Shown here: in pieces, positions 24,729-37,513 of the stretch
Layout: each line of letters opens with the position of its first letter
Position numbering within the stretch: the first letter of the stretch is position 1
Origin: Xiphias gladius
Lineage: Eukaryota; Chordata; Actinopteri; Istiophoriformes; Xiphiidae
Assembly (NCBI RefSeq): GCF_016859285.1
Contig: NC_053422.1
Location: 17,839,001 to 17,903,000 of the forward strand
DNA length: 64,000 nt
Reading direction: 5' to 3'
Made by a program: the position numbers and the translations under genes
Notes under the pieces: generated by a model
What the model saw: the letters and a program-made list of their open reading frames with translations, nothing else
The model's database searches: none
Told to the model about the DNA's origin: nothing

Positions 24729-26503
24729 TTAACAAGCTGACTCAGGTATTGTTGGAAGATGAGCGATCTTGTAGTAGCTGTGCTTCAGCTGACGTGCAGT
24801 TCTTCCTGAAATAGTCCAGCGAAGTCTCTGGCAGTTAGGCTTGGAGCACTTGGTGGTGGCGTATTCGGCCAGGCATTTTCCAACCAATTCCCGCACACAA
24901 ACCAGGTCCCCATCTCTGATCTGCACAGAAGAAACATACACTAAGGGTAGGAATCTTTGCGCTCTAACCAAAAATAACACTACAACCAAACCCATTAAAA
25001 TTAGCAACAAAAAAAAAAAAAAAAAAAAAAATCCTACTTCTCGATTGTTTTGTGCAGCACACAGATTAAAGACTGTAAAAATAGTTGGTTCTTACATTCA
25101 GCTGCTGCTGCAAACTTTTCAGGGCCTCTGATATTTTGTCATTGTGATCAGGGTCATGTTGTTCCTGGGCCTCAAAACACACCAGAGCCATGGCAAGCAG
25201 AGATGGCTGCAGAGAAACAGAGTATACACTCTTAATCACAAAAAACTGCCAACACAGTAACCAGGTTTGTCTCAAAAAACTGGCACAGAAAACATGACGA
25301 CACTTGATGGGGATTTGAGATGGCCTACTTAATACCTGGACTACCACTACAAGTCATTGCCATGCAACATGAAAGCTGTTTGATTATCATGTCAAATTGA
25401 AACTGCTGGATGTCACTTTGACGGTATGAATGCTGGAGAGCAGTTATTTTGCCCTACCTTTATTTTGGAGAAGACAAATGAACAGTGACAGGCTTTCAGC
25501 TGAGCCTCCAGTCTCTCAAGAGTCAGCATCTTCCTGCTGTAAAAAGAAAATTCTTTTAGTGCAAAGACTGCAATTTATATATGAAACGGATTAGACATCA
25601 GTAGATTAGACTTCAGATATATGAAAATGATAACAAAAACGTATTTACATGTTTTAACTAAAGCACAACACCATAGTAACAATAACATTTTCAACAGGAT
25701 TTTCACATTTGTTTTCTAACCTGTCTAAAAATCTTCACAATTTCAAAAAGGACTATGCCTGTTGGCCTCAAAAATATTTTTGTCTAGTGTTCTCTTCAAA
25801 GCCAAATATGAGAAGACACATTTTAGTACAGCAAATATAATCTTGTTGAGTCATGGTTCAGCCCTGCAGGTTGATGTGACCTGCCGTCCTTACCTCTCAG
25901 CGTCGAGCTGGTCCTGGATGTGGCTGTGAAAGAGGCGGAGAAAGCGGAGGGCTGTGGGGGCCTTCACCTTCCAGTAGAGCTTCTCCATGATGATCTTCTC
26001 CATCCTCATCATGTCAGACACTGTGAAGCGATTCTGACTGATGCGGATCAGGTCGTTGGCCAGAGGTACGTTCTTCTCCTCTTCTGAGGACTTCACAGCA
26101 ATGTAAAAGCAGCACAAGCCCACACAGGATAGATGCTTTGGTTGAATCTGTAGAGGACAAGAAGAGAAAATAAGATTATAAAACCATTTTTTACACAAAT
26201 TTAGCACAGTCAACACGGTGAAACTTTCTGTGTACAAACCTTCATCACTGAAAGGAATCGATCCAGCAAGCTGATGGCCAGTGAGAAGGTTTCTGAGCTG
26301 AAACCAAAGAACCTGGTCAGAGAGAGCAGGTCCTTCACCTCCAGCTCCCTCAGTCTGCTGGTCATCCTGAGGCCATTGTCCTGGGCACCCTCGATGAACC
26401 TCAAGCCGCTCAGCTTTGGCTGGTATCGGCCCTCCAGATCTGTTAGGGCCTTCAGCTGAACTGCAAAGGGCTGGGCTCCAGGTCCTGTGACTGTGTCAAT
26501 CAT
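24729..26503 (-). CDS. ccng1: Cyclin G1 (ccng1)
   Basis: Atypical cyclin; the mammalian gene is a p53 target, and its product works with PP2A B' subunits to regulate MDM2. Five coding exons: 26503-26240, 26147-25894, 25536 (or 25533)-25458, 25206-25096 and 24920-24729, giving 299 or 298 residues. The start codon is the first codon after an acceptor (CTGCACAG, then ATG), so exon 1 is noncoding (ends 27805). The cyclin box is clear: NGLRMTSRLRELEVKDLLSL, FFGFSSETFSLA, LLDRFLSVMK, then QPKHLSCVGLCCFYIAVK. The C-terminus KHSYYKIAHLPTIPE is typical of cyclin G1. Exon 3 begins at tandem CAGCAG acceptors, allowing Ser-Arg or Arg at the junction. Confidence 0.96.
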
Positions 26504-27406
26504 CTGTGCAGATAGGAAATTAGAGCTGAATAATACTGACTAAATCAAATTAAAATCACAGTATTTTTGATCAAATGTTTCAGCACTGATAATGTGACAG
26601 TATTGTGTATGGGACTATAGACAGTGCTAGGCGCTATGGTCGCTTGAGAAACAAAACAAAACAAAAACAAAAAAAAACATAATTTGGTCAAATAAGTTAC
26701 AGATTTTTATCTGAACTAAGACGAGAAAAGGACCATTAATTTAATCAAATCCCAGACTACCTAGCCTTTAATGATATGTACCAATAAATCTCCTTATACA
26801 CAAAACGTCAACCCTACTAATGTTATTTATACCACAGCCCAATGGGGGACGTACCATATATATAATAATCATGTATCTCACTGATGGTAATATTTTCTAC
26901 CATATGGACCCAAGATACAGTATCTTGCTAATAGCAATCACTTTGTAAAACTTGGTACTACATTCTCCAGATGGTTTGTTTTATAACTGCTGTACTTCAA
27001 TAAAAACAAATGGTTACGCATTGTTCAGAATGTAAGAGTAATGTATGTTCTAATAAAAAATGATCTGGGTAAGCGATATGTATTTCTCAGGAGTAGCTGA
27101 GACATGGGACTGCTTCCAAATTTGTAGGTTATCCGGTGTCAAGCCTTTCCACCAGCAGCTGTCATTGAACTGGACTCAACTGGAATGGACAGGCGTTGGT
27201 ACCACACAGGTACATAAAAGGGACATGTCAAGCAAAGTTCCTCACGATTTGTAATACTATTTTTAAAAATCATATTTAGGTTAATACAAGTTTCTTAAAA
27301 CCTACGATTCCCTCCGTTTAAAAAAAAAAAAAAAATCGACAGCGTGGTCACAACAGTAGGCTTCATATCACAGGACCAGGCCGTGTGTGTGGCAGGGTAG
27401 GACCTG

Positions 27407-27428
27407 CGTCATGTCGGGACATGTCCCG
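27407..27428. promoter_or_regulatory. p53-type response element in ccng1 intron 1
   Basis: GGACATGTCC at 27417-27426 is a perfect p53 half-site (RRRCWWGYYY) inside a 14-bp perfect palindrome, CGGGACATGTCCCG (27415-27428). The adjacent 10 bases (CGTCATGTCG) keep the CATG core and match 7 of 10. Another 9-of-10 half-site, GGACATGTCA, lies at 27221-27230. It sits about 380 bp inside intron 1 of ccng1. That mammalian cyclin G is p53-induced is established; function here is inferred. Confidence 0.6.
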
Positions 27429-27804
27429 GCCGTACACACCAATGGAGGGCTAACACACAGCCATATGACAACAACACACCCGAATGAGATAACACGATTT
27501 AAACTGTAAAACTATGGCTAAAACTATAAGACAAAACACTGTTGCATTGTCTCAGTTTAGAGTTATACTTGATGAAGCTGAAGGGAAAATTACAAACTAA
27601 TTTGACGTTAATGACCTAGCCGCTAGCTAAAAGCGCTAACGCTGGCGAACATCAATTTTCAATGTTCAAAGCGTGAGGGTAGTTTCTTTTAAGCTACTGA
27701 CAGCCAAATAATAACAGGATTAAGGTTGTAAATCCCCAAATACCACGCCAAGTTAAAGATAAGGGTAGTTAACGCGATCAAGAAGGAAGATTGGTTAACT
27801 TACC

Positions 27805-28200
27805 TTATATCAAGTTACGCTTCCTTTAATACTAGGAAAAAAATCAGCAATGGCAAAAAGCCTCCACACGCTTTAAACAATCGAGTGAAAAGAGGTTTAA
27901 AACTCAAAAAAGTGTAAGTATGAACTTTCAATAAAGAAAGTTTTAAGCATAGGTTAATTTCTGCCTATGCACACCCCCCTACCCTTGGCGTAAGGCGATG
28001 GGGAAAAGGGCAGTTTACGTATTAATGCCGGCATAAAACCAAGCCTACGTCCAAACATGGTGAGCTTTCATTGGTCACAAGAAGGAAACGTCCCTGCTTC
28101 TAAGTTTCAATTGGATACACTTCCAGCAATTCACGATTAAGCCCCGCCCTTTACATGGTGGCGGACCAATCGCAGGCAGCAAGGCGGGACATGACCGAAA
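27805..28200 (-). promoter_or_regulatory. ccng1 noncoding exon 1 end and promoter
   Basis: A strong donor (AAG then GTAAGTT on the minus strand) at 27805/27804 marks the end of a noncoding first exon. Upstream are three CCAAT-type boxes: inverted at about 28072 and 28110, and direct at about 28166. This NF-Y-like arrangement is common for cell-cycle genes. The transcription start itself is not visible; it is probably between 27.85 and 28.05 kb. Confidence 0.5.
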
Positions 28201-28572
28201 ATCTCTCTTCTCTTACTGTGTTGGCAATTAGTCTTGTTAAATTAATAGACCAAAATTACTTTTACTTTCAACGATGAAGTGGCGTATTAGATACAATATG
28301 AATTGACACGAGTAGGTTTCATAATTATTCTAGCGTTCAGAAAAACAGAGGGCAAGAAAAGGTGTACATTAGTTGAATGGTTTGTTTTCATTGACCAGTC
28401 ACTATCACACAATGCTGTATCTTCTTCTTTTTAAATGGACGCCTACTGGCAGCTTTCTGGAACAATCTGGAAGAAACCTGACTTGCTGAGACCACAGTTT
28501 ACCACAATCTGTTTCCTTCTTTGGACTTCTCTGTCTGTAAGTGCAGTTATGGAGAGAACAAGACACGTTTTC

Positions 28573-28591
28573 AATAAAGTTACTCTTTATT
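28573..28591. terminator. Poly-A signal pair at the septin8 3' end
   Basis: AATAAA lies on the plus strand at 28573-28578 and on the minus strand at 28586-28591. The minus-strand copy would end a septin8 3' UTR of about 1.7 kb. Other minus-strand AATAAA copies lie near 29664 and 29699, so shorter forms are possible. No plus-strand gene is known that would use the other copy. Confidence 0.5.
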
Positions 28592-30314
28592 ACACAAGGA
28601 TATACAAATCTGTAAGCGGGCCGACTCAGACCCACTATACAGATCTACTGACAATAAGAGATTTAATCCTGAATTTATATACATCCAGGCTTTTTCATGT
28701 AACAGCAGTATATATGGTTTAAAGTTTAAAACTAAGAAATACTTCCATCTAGATCTTTTAGACACAACATAGGGGCTGACATGTAAGCATGATAGGGCAC
28801 CTTTTAAAATGATTAAAGATATTTGTACTATGACTTATTTAAAGTGCTTATAAATCATAATATAATTTGTACAACCTTTAAGAGCAATATCATGTCACTT
28901 AATAATATATATTTCACAGTGTAAACTGTCATTGGTCAAAAACCACAAGCATAACATGGCAGATGAAAGAAGGTAGCACATTTAGTACAAAAACTGAAAT
29001 TTTGGCAATGAAGATCTTTTAATACTTGTAGTAATGAAGGATAAGAGCCATGCAGAGACCATGTTACAGAGCACTGCTTAAAAGCTGGAAGTAGAGTTAA
29101 GTAGACATGGAAGACTGCAGACTGTCTCACTTTCCAGGGATATTAAGTGTATTTCTATAAAATTGTTATTTCACATTGTAAAAATAATAAACTTGATTGT
29201 TAGTCTGTGATCTTTTGATGTGGTAGAAAGTCTTCTAATTCAAATTCCTTCCTGAGGTTAAGGAGCACGCAGATGGAAGACTAAAGAAGCTATGAAAAGG
29301 AAAGGAAAACCATGTCATTTATCTGAACAAGCAACTCTACAGATTCATTAATGTCGTAAGACAAGCTTCAACGAGATATGTACTACAAAAACTTAGTGCA
29401 AATGATCACAAAGCTTAATAAGCATGTTTGTTGCCACTGACTGAAGGCAAAAGCAGAACTGAAACTTGAAATAAATGGATAATGCTTTTACAGAAACACC
29501 ATTAACACTGTTAATAAACAAAAGAATCATTAAACCATGTTTGGTTGGGTAATGATGACGACAGGGGCAATATGAAATGGTTTGAATCATACACGAGGGA
29601 TGTGATGGGAAGTTCCAGAGAACTGAGAAAATTTAAGGGGTTAGGGTTTTGCTGACCAACAGATGAATTGATGCTTTATTTGGTTTTCATCATCATTCTT
29701 TATTTGAATGGAGTCAAACTATTGGCTAATTTCTAGACTAACTATAAATAAATTCAATAATTGTTTTTATAAGTTTGCATAGAATGAGGGTTAGACAATT
29801 ATACTATGTTACCTCAAACTACCAACAATTAACAAAAAAACAACTGCCAATATTTTTATATACATAACAAACTCTATATTTTAAGAAAACCCTACTGCAT
29901 ACTGTTCAACTTCAATCAGTAACTGATAATTTCCTGTTTCTAATAAGTACTGTCAGTGTCCCACTGAGAAACAGAGACTTCAATTTACAACAGGAGATGA
30001 ACACACATTCATGGAAAGAACATGAAAAAACACAAGCTACATCTTATGAAAACAGTCCACGGATTTGTTATTATGTGTCTAGCAGAGTCAGCATTAGCAA
30101 CAAATTAAATACACTGAGCTAAGCTACCTTTATGATTCATAAGTACACAGTGGCTTATAGCCATCCCATTATTCAGGCTCACATATGTGCATAGTCACTG
30201 TGTCATTGAGTCCACACACATACAGTGTCAGTAAGTTATGTCAGATATGACAGTCTGTTTTCCCATGCTGATGGCAGACACATTCCTGGTTTCCCTGGAT
30301 GTTTGATCCATAAA

Positions 30315-33300
30315 TCAACTGAAAGGGGAAAAGAAATAAGACAAAATATGGAAAAAAAAGGAAAAAAATATACAGGATTTGAAGTATGGTAGAAATCAAA
30401 GGAATAAATGAATGAAATAAGAATGACACAGTGTTTGGGTTGTAACTTCTTTAAGCATCCACTTTCCATACATTTCAGGCTATGTTCAGTCTGGCAGCCC
30501 AATTTATGGTTTTGACAGTTGAACATATAAATCTGAATGTTTTAAAAAAAACCTCATTGGAACCAATTTCTCCAAATCAGAGTTAGGCCAAATCTGGAGG
30601 TGGATTGAAATCAGATTTAAACTGAATTTGTACTTTTGTGTCTCAATCCGATCACATAGGGTTTAAACTGTCTTTAAGGTCGTATGCAACAAGACACATA
30701 ACACTGACACCATGTCTGGAGCATGGCTAACCAACCATGACCGTACTGCCAAAAATGGCTGCAATATATCAACTTTTTCTGTCACAGATGCCGCCTGGAG
30801 AGGTATACAAGTCCTGCACTGCAACTAAATATTTCTACTGTATTAAGAGCATGAGGCCACTTCTACATTCATGGAGACTTTAGCCCCCTGTTCCCGTCAC
30901 ATGCTTGAGAATGCACCACTACTTTGTCTAGCAAAACCAGATGAATTAATCCATCCCATCACTTGCAATATAGTGTAGAGAGTCAGTCCTAAAAGATATG
31001 AGGATTTTAAAGACAAATCATGACAATTCATTTCTTCAGATTTTATTACAGTTTACTAATCATTAAGGCCGGTTTTTTGTTTGTGTATTTTGAGGTCTAA
31101 TCTTGAGCTTTAAACTGTGTATGGAAGTTTTGCGCATACATAATAATTGATCCTGACATATAATGTCTCCACCTGCAGAAATGATTATGATTCTATGTGG
31201 GATGTCCGACTATCATCTGCGCTGCACATGGAGTGAGCATCGGTGAGACCAGTTGAATGTAAAGAGGAGTGCCCCTGCCTGAGATACAGTCTGGCAGGTC
31301 AGCCCGCAGAAACATAAGCATCAGGCTGTGTCATGCAAGCTGTGACCGTTCCTACTGTGTCTGGGCACACAATGTCAGTCTGAATCTGTCCCCGTATCAG
31401 TTTCTGAGCCAACATGGCTTCTGGGAAGAACACTATCTCATTAATCACATTGTACCCCCCCCAAAACAACTCCACATAGACTGTCTTATGGACATGTCTT
31501 GTGGATATAATGTATGTGTGACATTTGACCAATTATGCTTGATCAGCTTGAGAGATCATCATGTTTTTAACGCTTGCTCTGAAGCCCATGGTGTATTAAA
31601 GAAACCACTTGGGCAGCAATGCGAATCAAATACATACAGAAAAGCAGACTTACTTCTTCTTATCCTTGTCCTTCTTGAACGGCTGTTGTGAGCAGCCTTG
31701 GAGTGCCTGTCCCATCAGTGTCTCAGCTGCAACCTTTCTTCTATTGAAGGCATTCATCTCCTCCTCCAGTTCTCGCCTTTTCTCCTCCAGATTCTTCTTT
31801 TCATCCTGGTGCATCCGTTTGAGCTGCTCAAACCTCTCATGAAGCTAAAGATGATGATGATGGGACAGGGCACAATGTGACACAAACCAAATGTGGTGTA
31901 TTTTCTGTGAGTAGTTATTTTATGATGCTGTCAATCCTCACCTCTTTTTCCTTTTCTTTCAGCTCTGCTTCTGTCTCCTTCACTTTGTTGACAAACATCT
32001 GCCTCATTTCTTCCTCTTTGCGCTGCAGCTCCACAAGGAACTCCTTCCTCTTGGCTTCGTATGTCTCCTGAAGGCTGAAGATGATGACAAAAGCAACTTA
32101 AAGTTCAGTCTAAAGTCCTTTATGGACAGTATTAGTATCCAGGAGCTGGCTGCTTCAGTTGTTTGTAAATTCAAACCTATCTTACTTGTAATATAAATGT
32201 TTATAAGGTGGGGATTAATGTATCACAAACATATGACCCATTCAGATAAAAGAGCAAAAGAGGTCAAATGGAATATGGTCAACATCTGACCTGACAACTG
32301 ATCAAAATACTGATTAATAATCATTGTTACATATCACAGAATAAAACAATATGCCTCAAATTACAAATAATAATGCCTACAACATTAGACTAAAATACGA
32401 AATAAAGTCATTTGGCCCCATGATCAATTTTTTCCACTCAAATTACTTGAATACTATTAACTCCAAAACAAACGTATTTCTGTATTAGGCATATGTAGAT
32501 AAAATAAAGGTAAAATTGTTGTGTTATTTTCTCTGTGGACACACAACACAGACATGGTCGATCTGGATGAGATAAGCATCACTGGATATGTCTGTGATAC
32601 CCATAGTTACCTAACTTACCCTAGAGGGAGTAATCCCATCTGACTACTGTTCAGATGGGATTAATTTATTTACATCTCACCAAATTATATAAACATGGAT
32701 TTTAATGTGCTGTTTATAAAGAAAGTCATTTATCACCACAGTCTAAACATCATAACACAGCAGGAATTTTGGCATGTCCACTGAGGTAAACTGCCCAGAT
32801 GCATTACAACACGGTTATCTGTAATTTCACCTGAACGACTGGCTGTCCGGGTCTGTGTCCTTGAAGCCCATCTCTTCCAGCTTGCAGCGACGGTAGAGTT
32901 CATAGTGTCGAGCGTGTGTTTGCTCCCGGAGATCCTCCATGTTCACACGCACTAGCATCTCCCTCAGCTTGACAAAATCACAGTGGTTTTCATTTTCCAC
33001 TGGGGAAAAAAAAAAAAAGAGCTGGGTCATTTAACCTTTTGCATTTACTGAAAATCTTATACGACAACTCTGGGCTTACTGTGCTCGGAAAAACAGAGAA
33101 TCAAGATATTGTGTTTATATCTCAACTGAAAGACTAATAATAGTTTGGCAGCAAGCATCTGACTAATCAGCTCTTCTGTCTGAGTGACTTTTATAATGCT
33201 TGTCAAATCAATTCAGTGGACTCACCCTGTACTGATCCCCAGGGGTACAGTCTTGCCTTCACCATCTTATTTCCTACTTTAATGTCTTCTACGCTTCCAA

Positions 33301-33412
33301 CCACAGCAAAGGGAAGATGCGTCTGGAACATATTGTACTGATAATTTCACAATATCGTCAAAAAGTATGGTTAAAAAAAATACTGCTGTTCTCATATCTA
33401 TGATCTCATTTT

Positions 33413-33483
<71 letters not shown>

Positions 33484-36400
33484 CTATGGATTCGAATTCT
33501 GGGGCATATTTTGCTACTTCAGTTCTTCCTATAAAAATTTCTCCCTTTTCAGTAACAGCAACCATTAAATAGTGGCATGACAATCTGAAAAAATTTAGTT
33601 TCACTTCATTATTCTACTAGTATTACTACTACTATATTACTATTATCGTACTATTCCTATGTGAATTGCTGAAAAAAAAAATTAAAAAAAAATCAAGACA
33701 TGTGGACAGTAAATCAAAAGCTAAAAAAAGGCCCAATCCCACAAATAAGTACTACCATACCAAAAGACAGGAGGAGGCTTAGTGAGGGTACAGTGGGGGA
33801 GAAAGTGAGAATGTACATCAACTTTTAATCTGGCTCCTGAGCTGAGACAGCCAAAAACAGTCTTCTGACGTATGATTACAACAATCATGAGCAAAACAAA
33901 TAGTGTACATGTACTGTAATATGTATGTATGTGTGTGTGTGTGTTTCAGGGCCTTACATTCATGGAGGAATTGATCTCTGCAACAGCCTCATCCTCTGTG
34001 GGGAACTGATAAATCTGCACTCCATTGCTGACCAGCTCACTCATAATCTTGATCTTTAATTTGTCCAATTCACTCTTGGATACTGTGTCTGCCTTTGCAA
34101 TGACAGGGATGATGTTAACCTGCGTGGAAAAAAGTAATAGGAGTGACAGACTGAAGAATGAGTAACATAAACTCTTGAAATACATGGTGCCAGATTCTCT
34201 GATCACCTTGCTGTCCAGCTTCTTCATCGTGACGAGATCCAGGGACTTCAGGGAGTGTCCAGTTGGAGCAATGAAATACAGGCAGATGTGGATTCTTGAG
34301 TCGTGGTAGTTGAACAGGGAACGTTTTATTTTAAGCTCTTCCTCAAGGTACTTTTCAAACTGGGCGTCAATATACTCAAGAATTGGTTTATAGCTGCACA
34401 GGAAAAAAAGGGTGATACACACATTAAAAAAATATGCAACATTATTTTATCCTTACATGTATGAACATTAAACTTAACATAGCTTTTCTTGTTGCTTGAA
34501 AGACAAGTTAGTGTCCATATTACAAACTCTACAACTGTAGTCTTGCAGCCAAGAATCCCAGCCATTTATACTCCCTGTGGTTAGAGCACTCAAATGTCTA
34601 TTGAGATTGCATTCGTTCTACCAGTCATTCCCTTATTCCCTCTCTTCCCTCCTAATTCACATGCCAAAGACAGGGCTTTCACAATTCTTTATTGTGTAAG
34701 TGTGTTGGCTGAAGTACCAGAGCAAGAGGGAGAAATGATTAATAGCTGCTGCTGAGAGGAAAAGATATTTTCACAGTTAGCTCTGAATTTTTAAAGGTCA
34801 GTATCAAAACAGTAGAGAAGATTTCTGTAACAAGTTTTCGATAACATTTTAATAACATTCTATATTTTTTATCCTTTGTCCAGGACAGTTTCTTCCATTT
34901 GGGATCCATACTCTTTTCATTTTCGGCATGGTTAGCACTCAGCCTCAACATCTACAGGAAGTAGTACCTTTCTTCTTTGTTGATCTGGTCTCCAAACCCT
35001 ACAGTGTGCACAATGGTCAGCTTGAGGTTGACATTGCTCTCCTGCAGATCATACGTTTCGGGGCGTAGATGTACCTCAGTCTCGTAGTGGCTGGCTTCCT
35101 CATTTTCGAACGTTGTATTGAAAAGAGTGTTCATCAGTGTTGACTTGCCTATCCCTGTCTCGCCTAAAATAACAGAAAATAATGAAACACGGAGATACAG
35201 AAAAGAACGTGTGATGCATTCATGCTCCAATCAAAATGACTGCATGCTACGTCCATAGCACTAACTCTGGATTATGAACTTCTCCTGGGCTTTGACATAC
35301 CTACACAGAGGATGTTGAAGCTGAACCCCTGAGCAACTGATTTGCTGACCAGCTGATCTGGAAGACTGTCAAACCCCACATGCCCTCCGAGCTCCAGGCT
35401 TCGTTTTTCTTCATTCTGAGGTGTTAGGAAACAGGCAGGACAAAGAATGCATTACAGTAAATATATTCAAAAATATTTAATTATTTGTATCTCGTCATAA
35501 ATATTTGAGGAATGAAAAAAAAAAAAAAAATCAATCATAATGTTGAGGTTAAAAAAGTCTTGCCAGATCTCATCCCCACATTCTGCTTTCAAGCTTAAAA
35601 GTGTTCTTTGCAAATGAGGTCATGTCTCTCTTCAACTTAACACACTGAATAGTCCGACCTATAAAAAGGTTCAAACCAAATTTGTCCAGTAAAGACACGC
35701 TACTCCGGTAAGAAAAAAAAAGCTAGGAGAGTCACTTGACTTGTGCATTACTGATGTCATATTTTACATAGAGAGTCTATATTATGAAGCTTCAGAATAA
35801 GGGCTGTCTAAATATTATGCGCTAGTAATGTTAACACTGCAGATTGTAATGTTTGTGGTAATAAGTATGTTTTTACTTAGGGCTGCAACTAATCGATCTA
35901 TTAATCATTTAACCTATTAAATGTCAGAAAAGAGTCAAGTCTTTCCCAATTTCTCATAGCCCAATATATATATAAATAAAATATGAACAGTTAATTGGAG
36001 ATCCAAATACTTGGGGATTATTTTATTTTTCTGACGATCAACTAATCATTTCATTGACAGTCATTTCAGCCCTACTTTTACTCATGTAGAGACTGGAGAC
36101 CGAAACCTAATTCAACCTAACAACAACAACCACCACCACAATAATAATAATGATCAACTGCACAAATGTCTGTACTTTCACTGTTCATTAAAGTCCCCCC
36201 CACTCAAAAATGTGTTTCGCTTGCTGTTACTTCACTTTGACATATGTGCAGAGTTTGACACAAGCAGGCTGTTTTCATATTCATCTGCTGAAGGCAGAAA
36301 GTTTCTCATGTGTTCGCCTTAAAACTGAGTTTAAGACGTGTATTTATGAGATGATTTTGTGACATCACTGCTAGTTTTGAAGACATTCGCGGTCCAATTT

Positions 36401-37513
36401 GCAAATTACCCAAATGTGATGTGAAAACTCGAGGCGTCCAGTGCAAATACACTGAGAATGGCGTTTTCAGTGAACTAAGATCCTGTGTCTAACAGTTAAA
36501 CCTAAAAGAAAAATATAAACAATGTGTTTTGTCCTGGCCGTACAAGCTGAGGGGTGGTTGTTCCCTCCTATACCAAATACACAGTGGGATACTGGCATCT
36601 CTCAAAAGGCTCAACATGAGGACCAGGAGACGTGCAATACAACAATCATCCGCTTCTGTCCTTCTCTCTTCACTCACACACACACAAAGAGCTCTTTATC
36701 TAAACGTTATTTCACAGGGTGGGAGGATATCCAAGCTGCTGGCTGCCCTGGTGCCCATAACCCCCCTTCACAGTTAGACAAACACGCACACCACCTCAAC
36801 TTAGCAAAGTCTTCCATCTTTTGCAATGCAACCTGTAAACGGTAGACTAAATGCCCTGCACGTAAGCTGTGACGACCTTTTTAATTAACTCGTTGCCGCG
36901 AATTACACGTTTGGCAGATACTCAAACTGAGTGGCTTGTGCGGTGCGATGCTGAATATCGAGAAGCTAGCAGCCACCACTTGAAGACACTGCTGCTCATG
37001 TTTATCCTCTTAACGCGGTCTCTCGCCGCCTGCTGTCCTGCGTTTCATCCAAACGCGTGGCTCCTCCGTCCTGTCAATTCGGCACGGGCGCACACCTGCC
37101 AGAGGTGTTGACACGGGAAACAGCGAAGTGTTGATGCACAGGCTTGGTAATGCTTCACCGCTGGACAGCTCGGATGCTGAAGTGCGCTTTTTTTTTTTTT
37201 CTGCACGTCACGAATTGTTCAGCAAAACGGGGCGAGGATGCATCGTTTAAATTGAATCAACAATGGCCGAAAGTCCGCCTTTTATCGCGATTCATCAGAC
37301 GTAACAAGCTTTCTCGCCACCGCAGCGATCCTGCTGCATTCTCGACACATATCTTATTACCATTACCTTGCTCTTACGTGCACCTGAATGATATGGGGCA
37401 GCTGCTTTAATTCCCATTTCTCGCCTAATGACACCGAATCACGAGTCACTGCAGGCCCGCAGACAGTAGATCATCATACTTACTGCGAAAACATCTATCT
37501 CACCGGCCGCCAT
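30315..37513 (-). CDS. septin8: Septin 8 (GTP-binding filament protein, SEPT6 group)
   Basis: Septins polymerise into hetero-oligomeric filaments at membranes and cytokinesis sites. Ten coding exons: 37513-37484, 35415-35301, 35163-34968, 34393-34207, 34119-33958, 33322-33226, 32999-32831, 32074-31942, 31844-31654 and 30318-30315. All junctions are in phase, giving 427 residues. G1 is GETGIGKST (49-57), G4 is AKAD (184-187), and the septin unique element around [11 protein letters not shown] is followed by a C-terminal coiled coil (about 310-410) ending KKDKDKKN. The G3 motif reads HTVG, with His101 in place of the usual Asp. If exon 9 is not spliced, the frame stops within the donor (KKK). 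Septin 8 rather than 6, 10 or 11 is supported by [11 protein letters not shown] and the neighbouring sowaha and gdf9. The 3' UTR probably runs to about 28.58 kb. Confidence 0.95.
33416..33482. repeat. (AT)n microsatellite
   Basis: About 33 uninterrupted AT units lie in septin8 intron 5, roughly 100 bp from exon 6. It creates a spurious poly-Ile/Tyr reading frame. Confidence 0.97.
35878..36074. mobile_element. hAT-like MITE, copy D
   Basis: This is the best-preserved pair of ends in the window: TAGGGCTGCAACTAATCGAT at the left and TCATTTCAGCCCTA at the right. The flanks TTTTTACT and CTTTTACT match at 7 of 8 bases, as expected of an 8-bp target duplication. It is shorter (197 bp) than copies A and B through internal deletion, and it lies in septin8 intron 1. 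Confidence 0.82.
36075..37483 (-). other. Rest of septin8 intron 1
   Basis: Sequence between copy D and coding exon 1 of septin8. The last 500 bp are CpG-richer and adjoin the promoter-proximal exon. Open frames at 36522-37111 show no domain or conserved character, and I see no gene here. Confidence 0.6.

Noticed and set aside
36522-37410. Several overlapping 80-107 codon frames before septin8 exon 1
   Set aside because: CpG-rich promoter-proximal intron sequence with few stops; no conserved motif or consistent splice structure.
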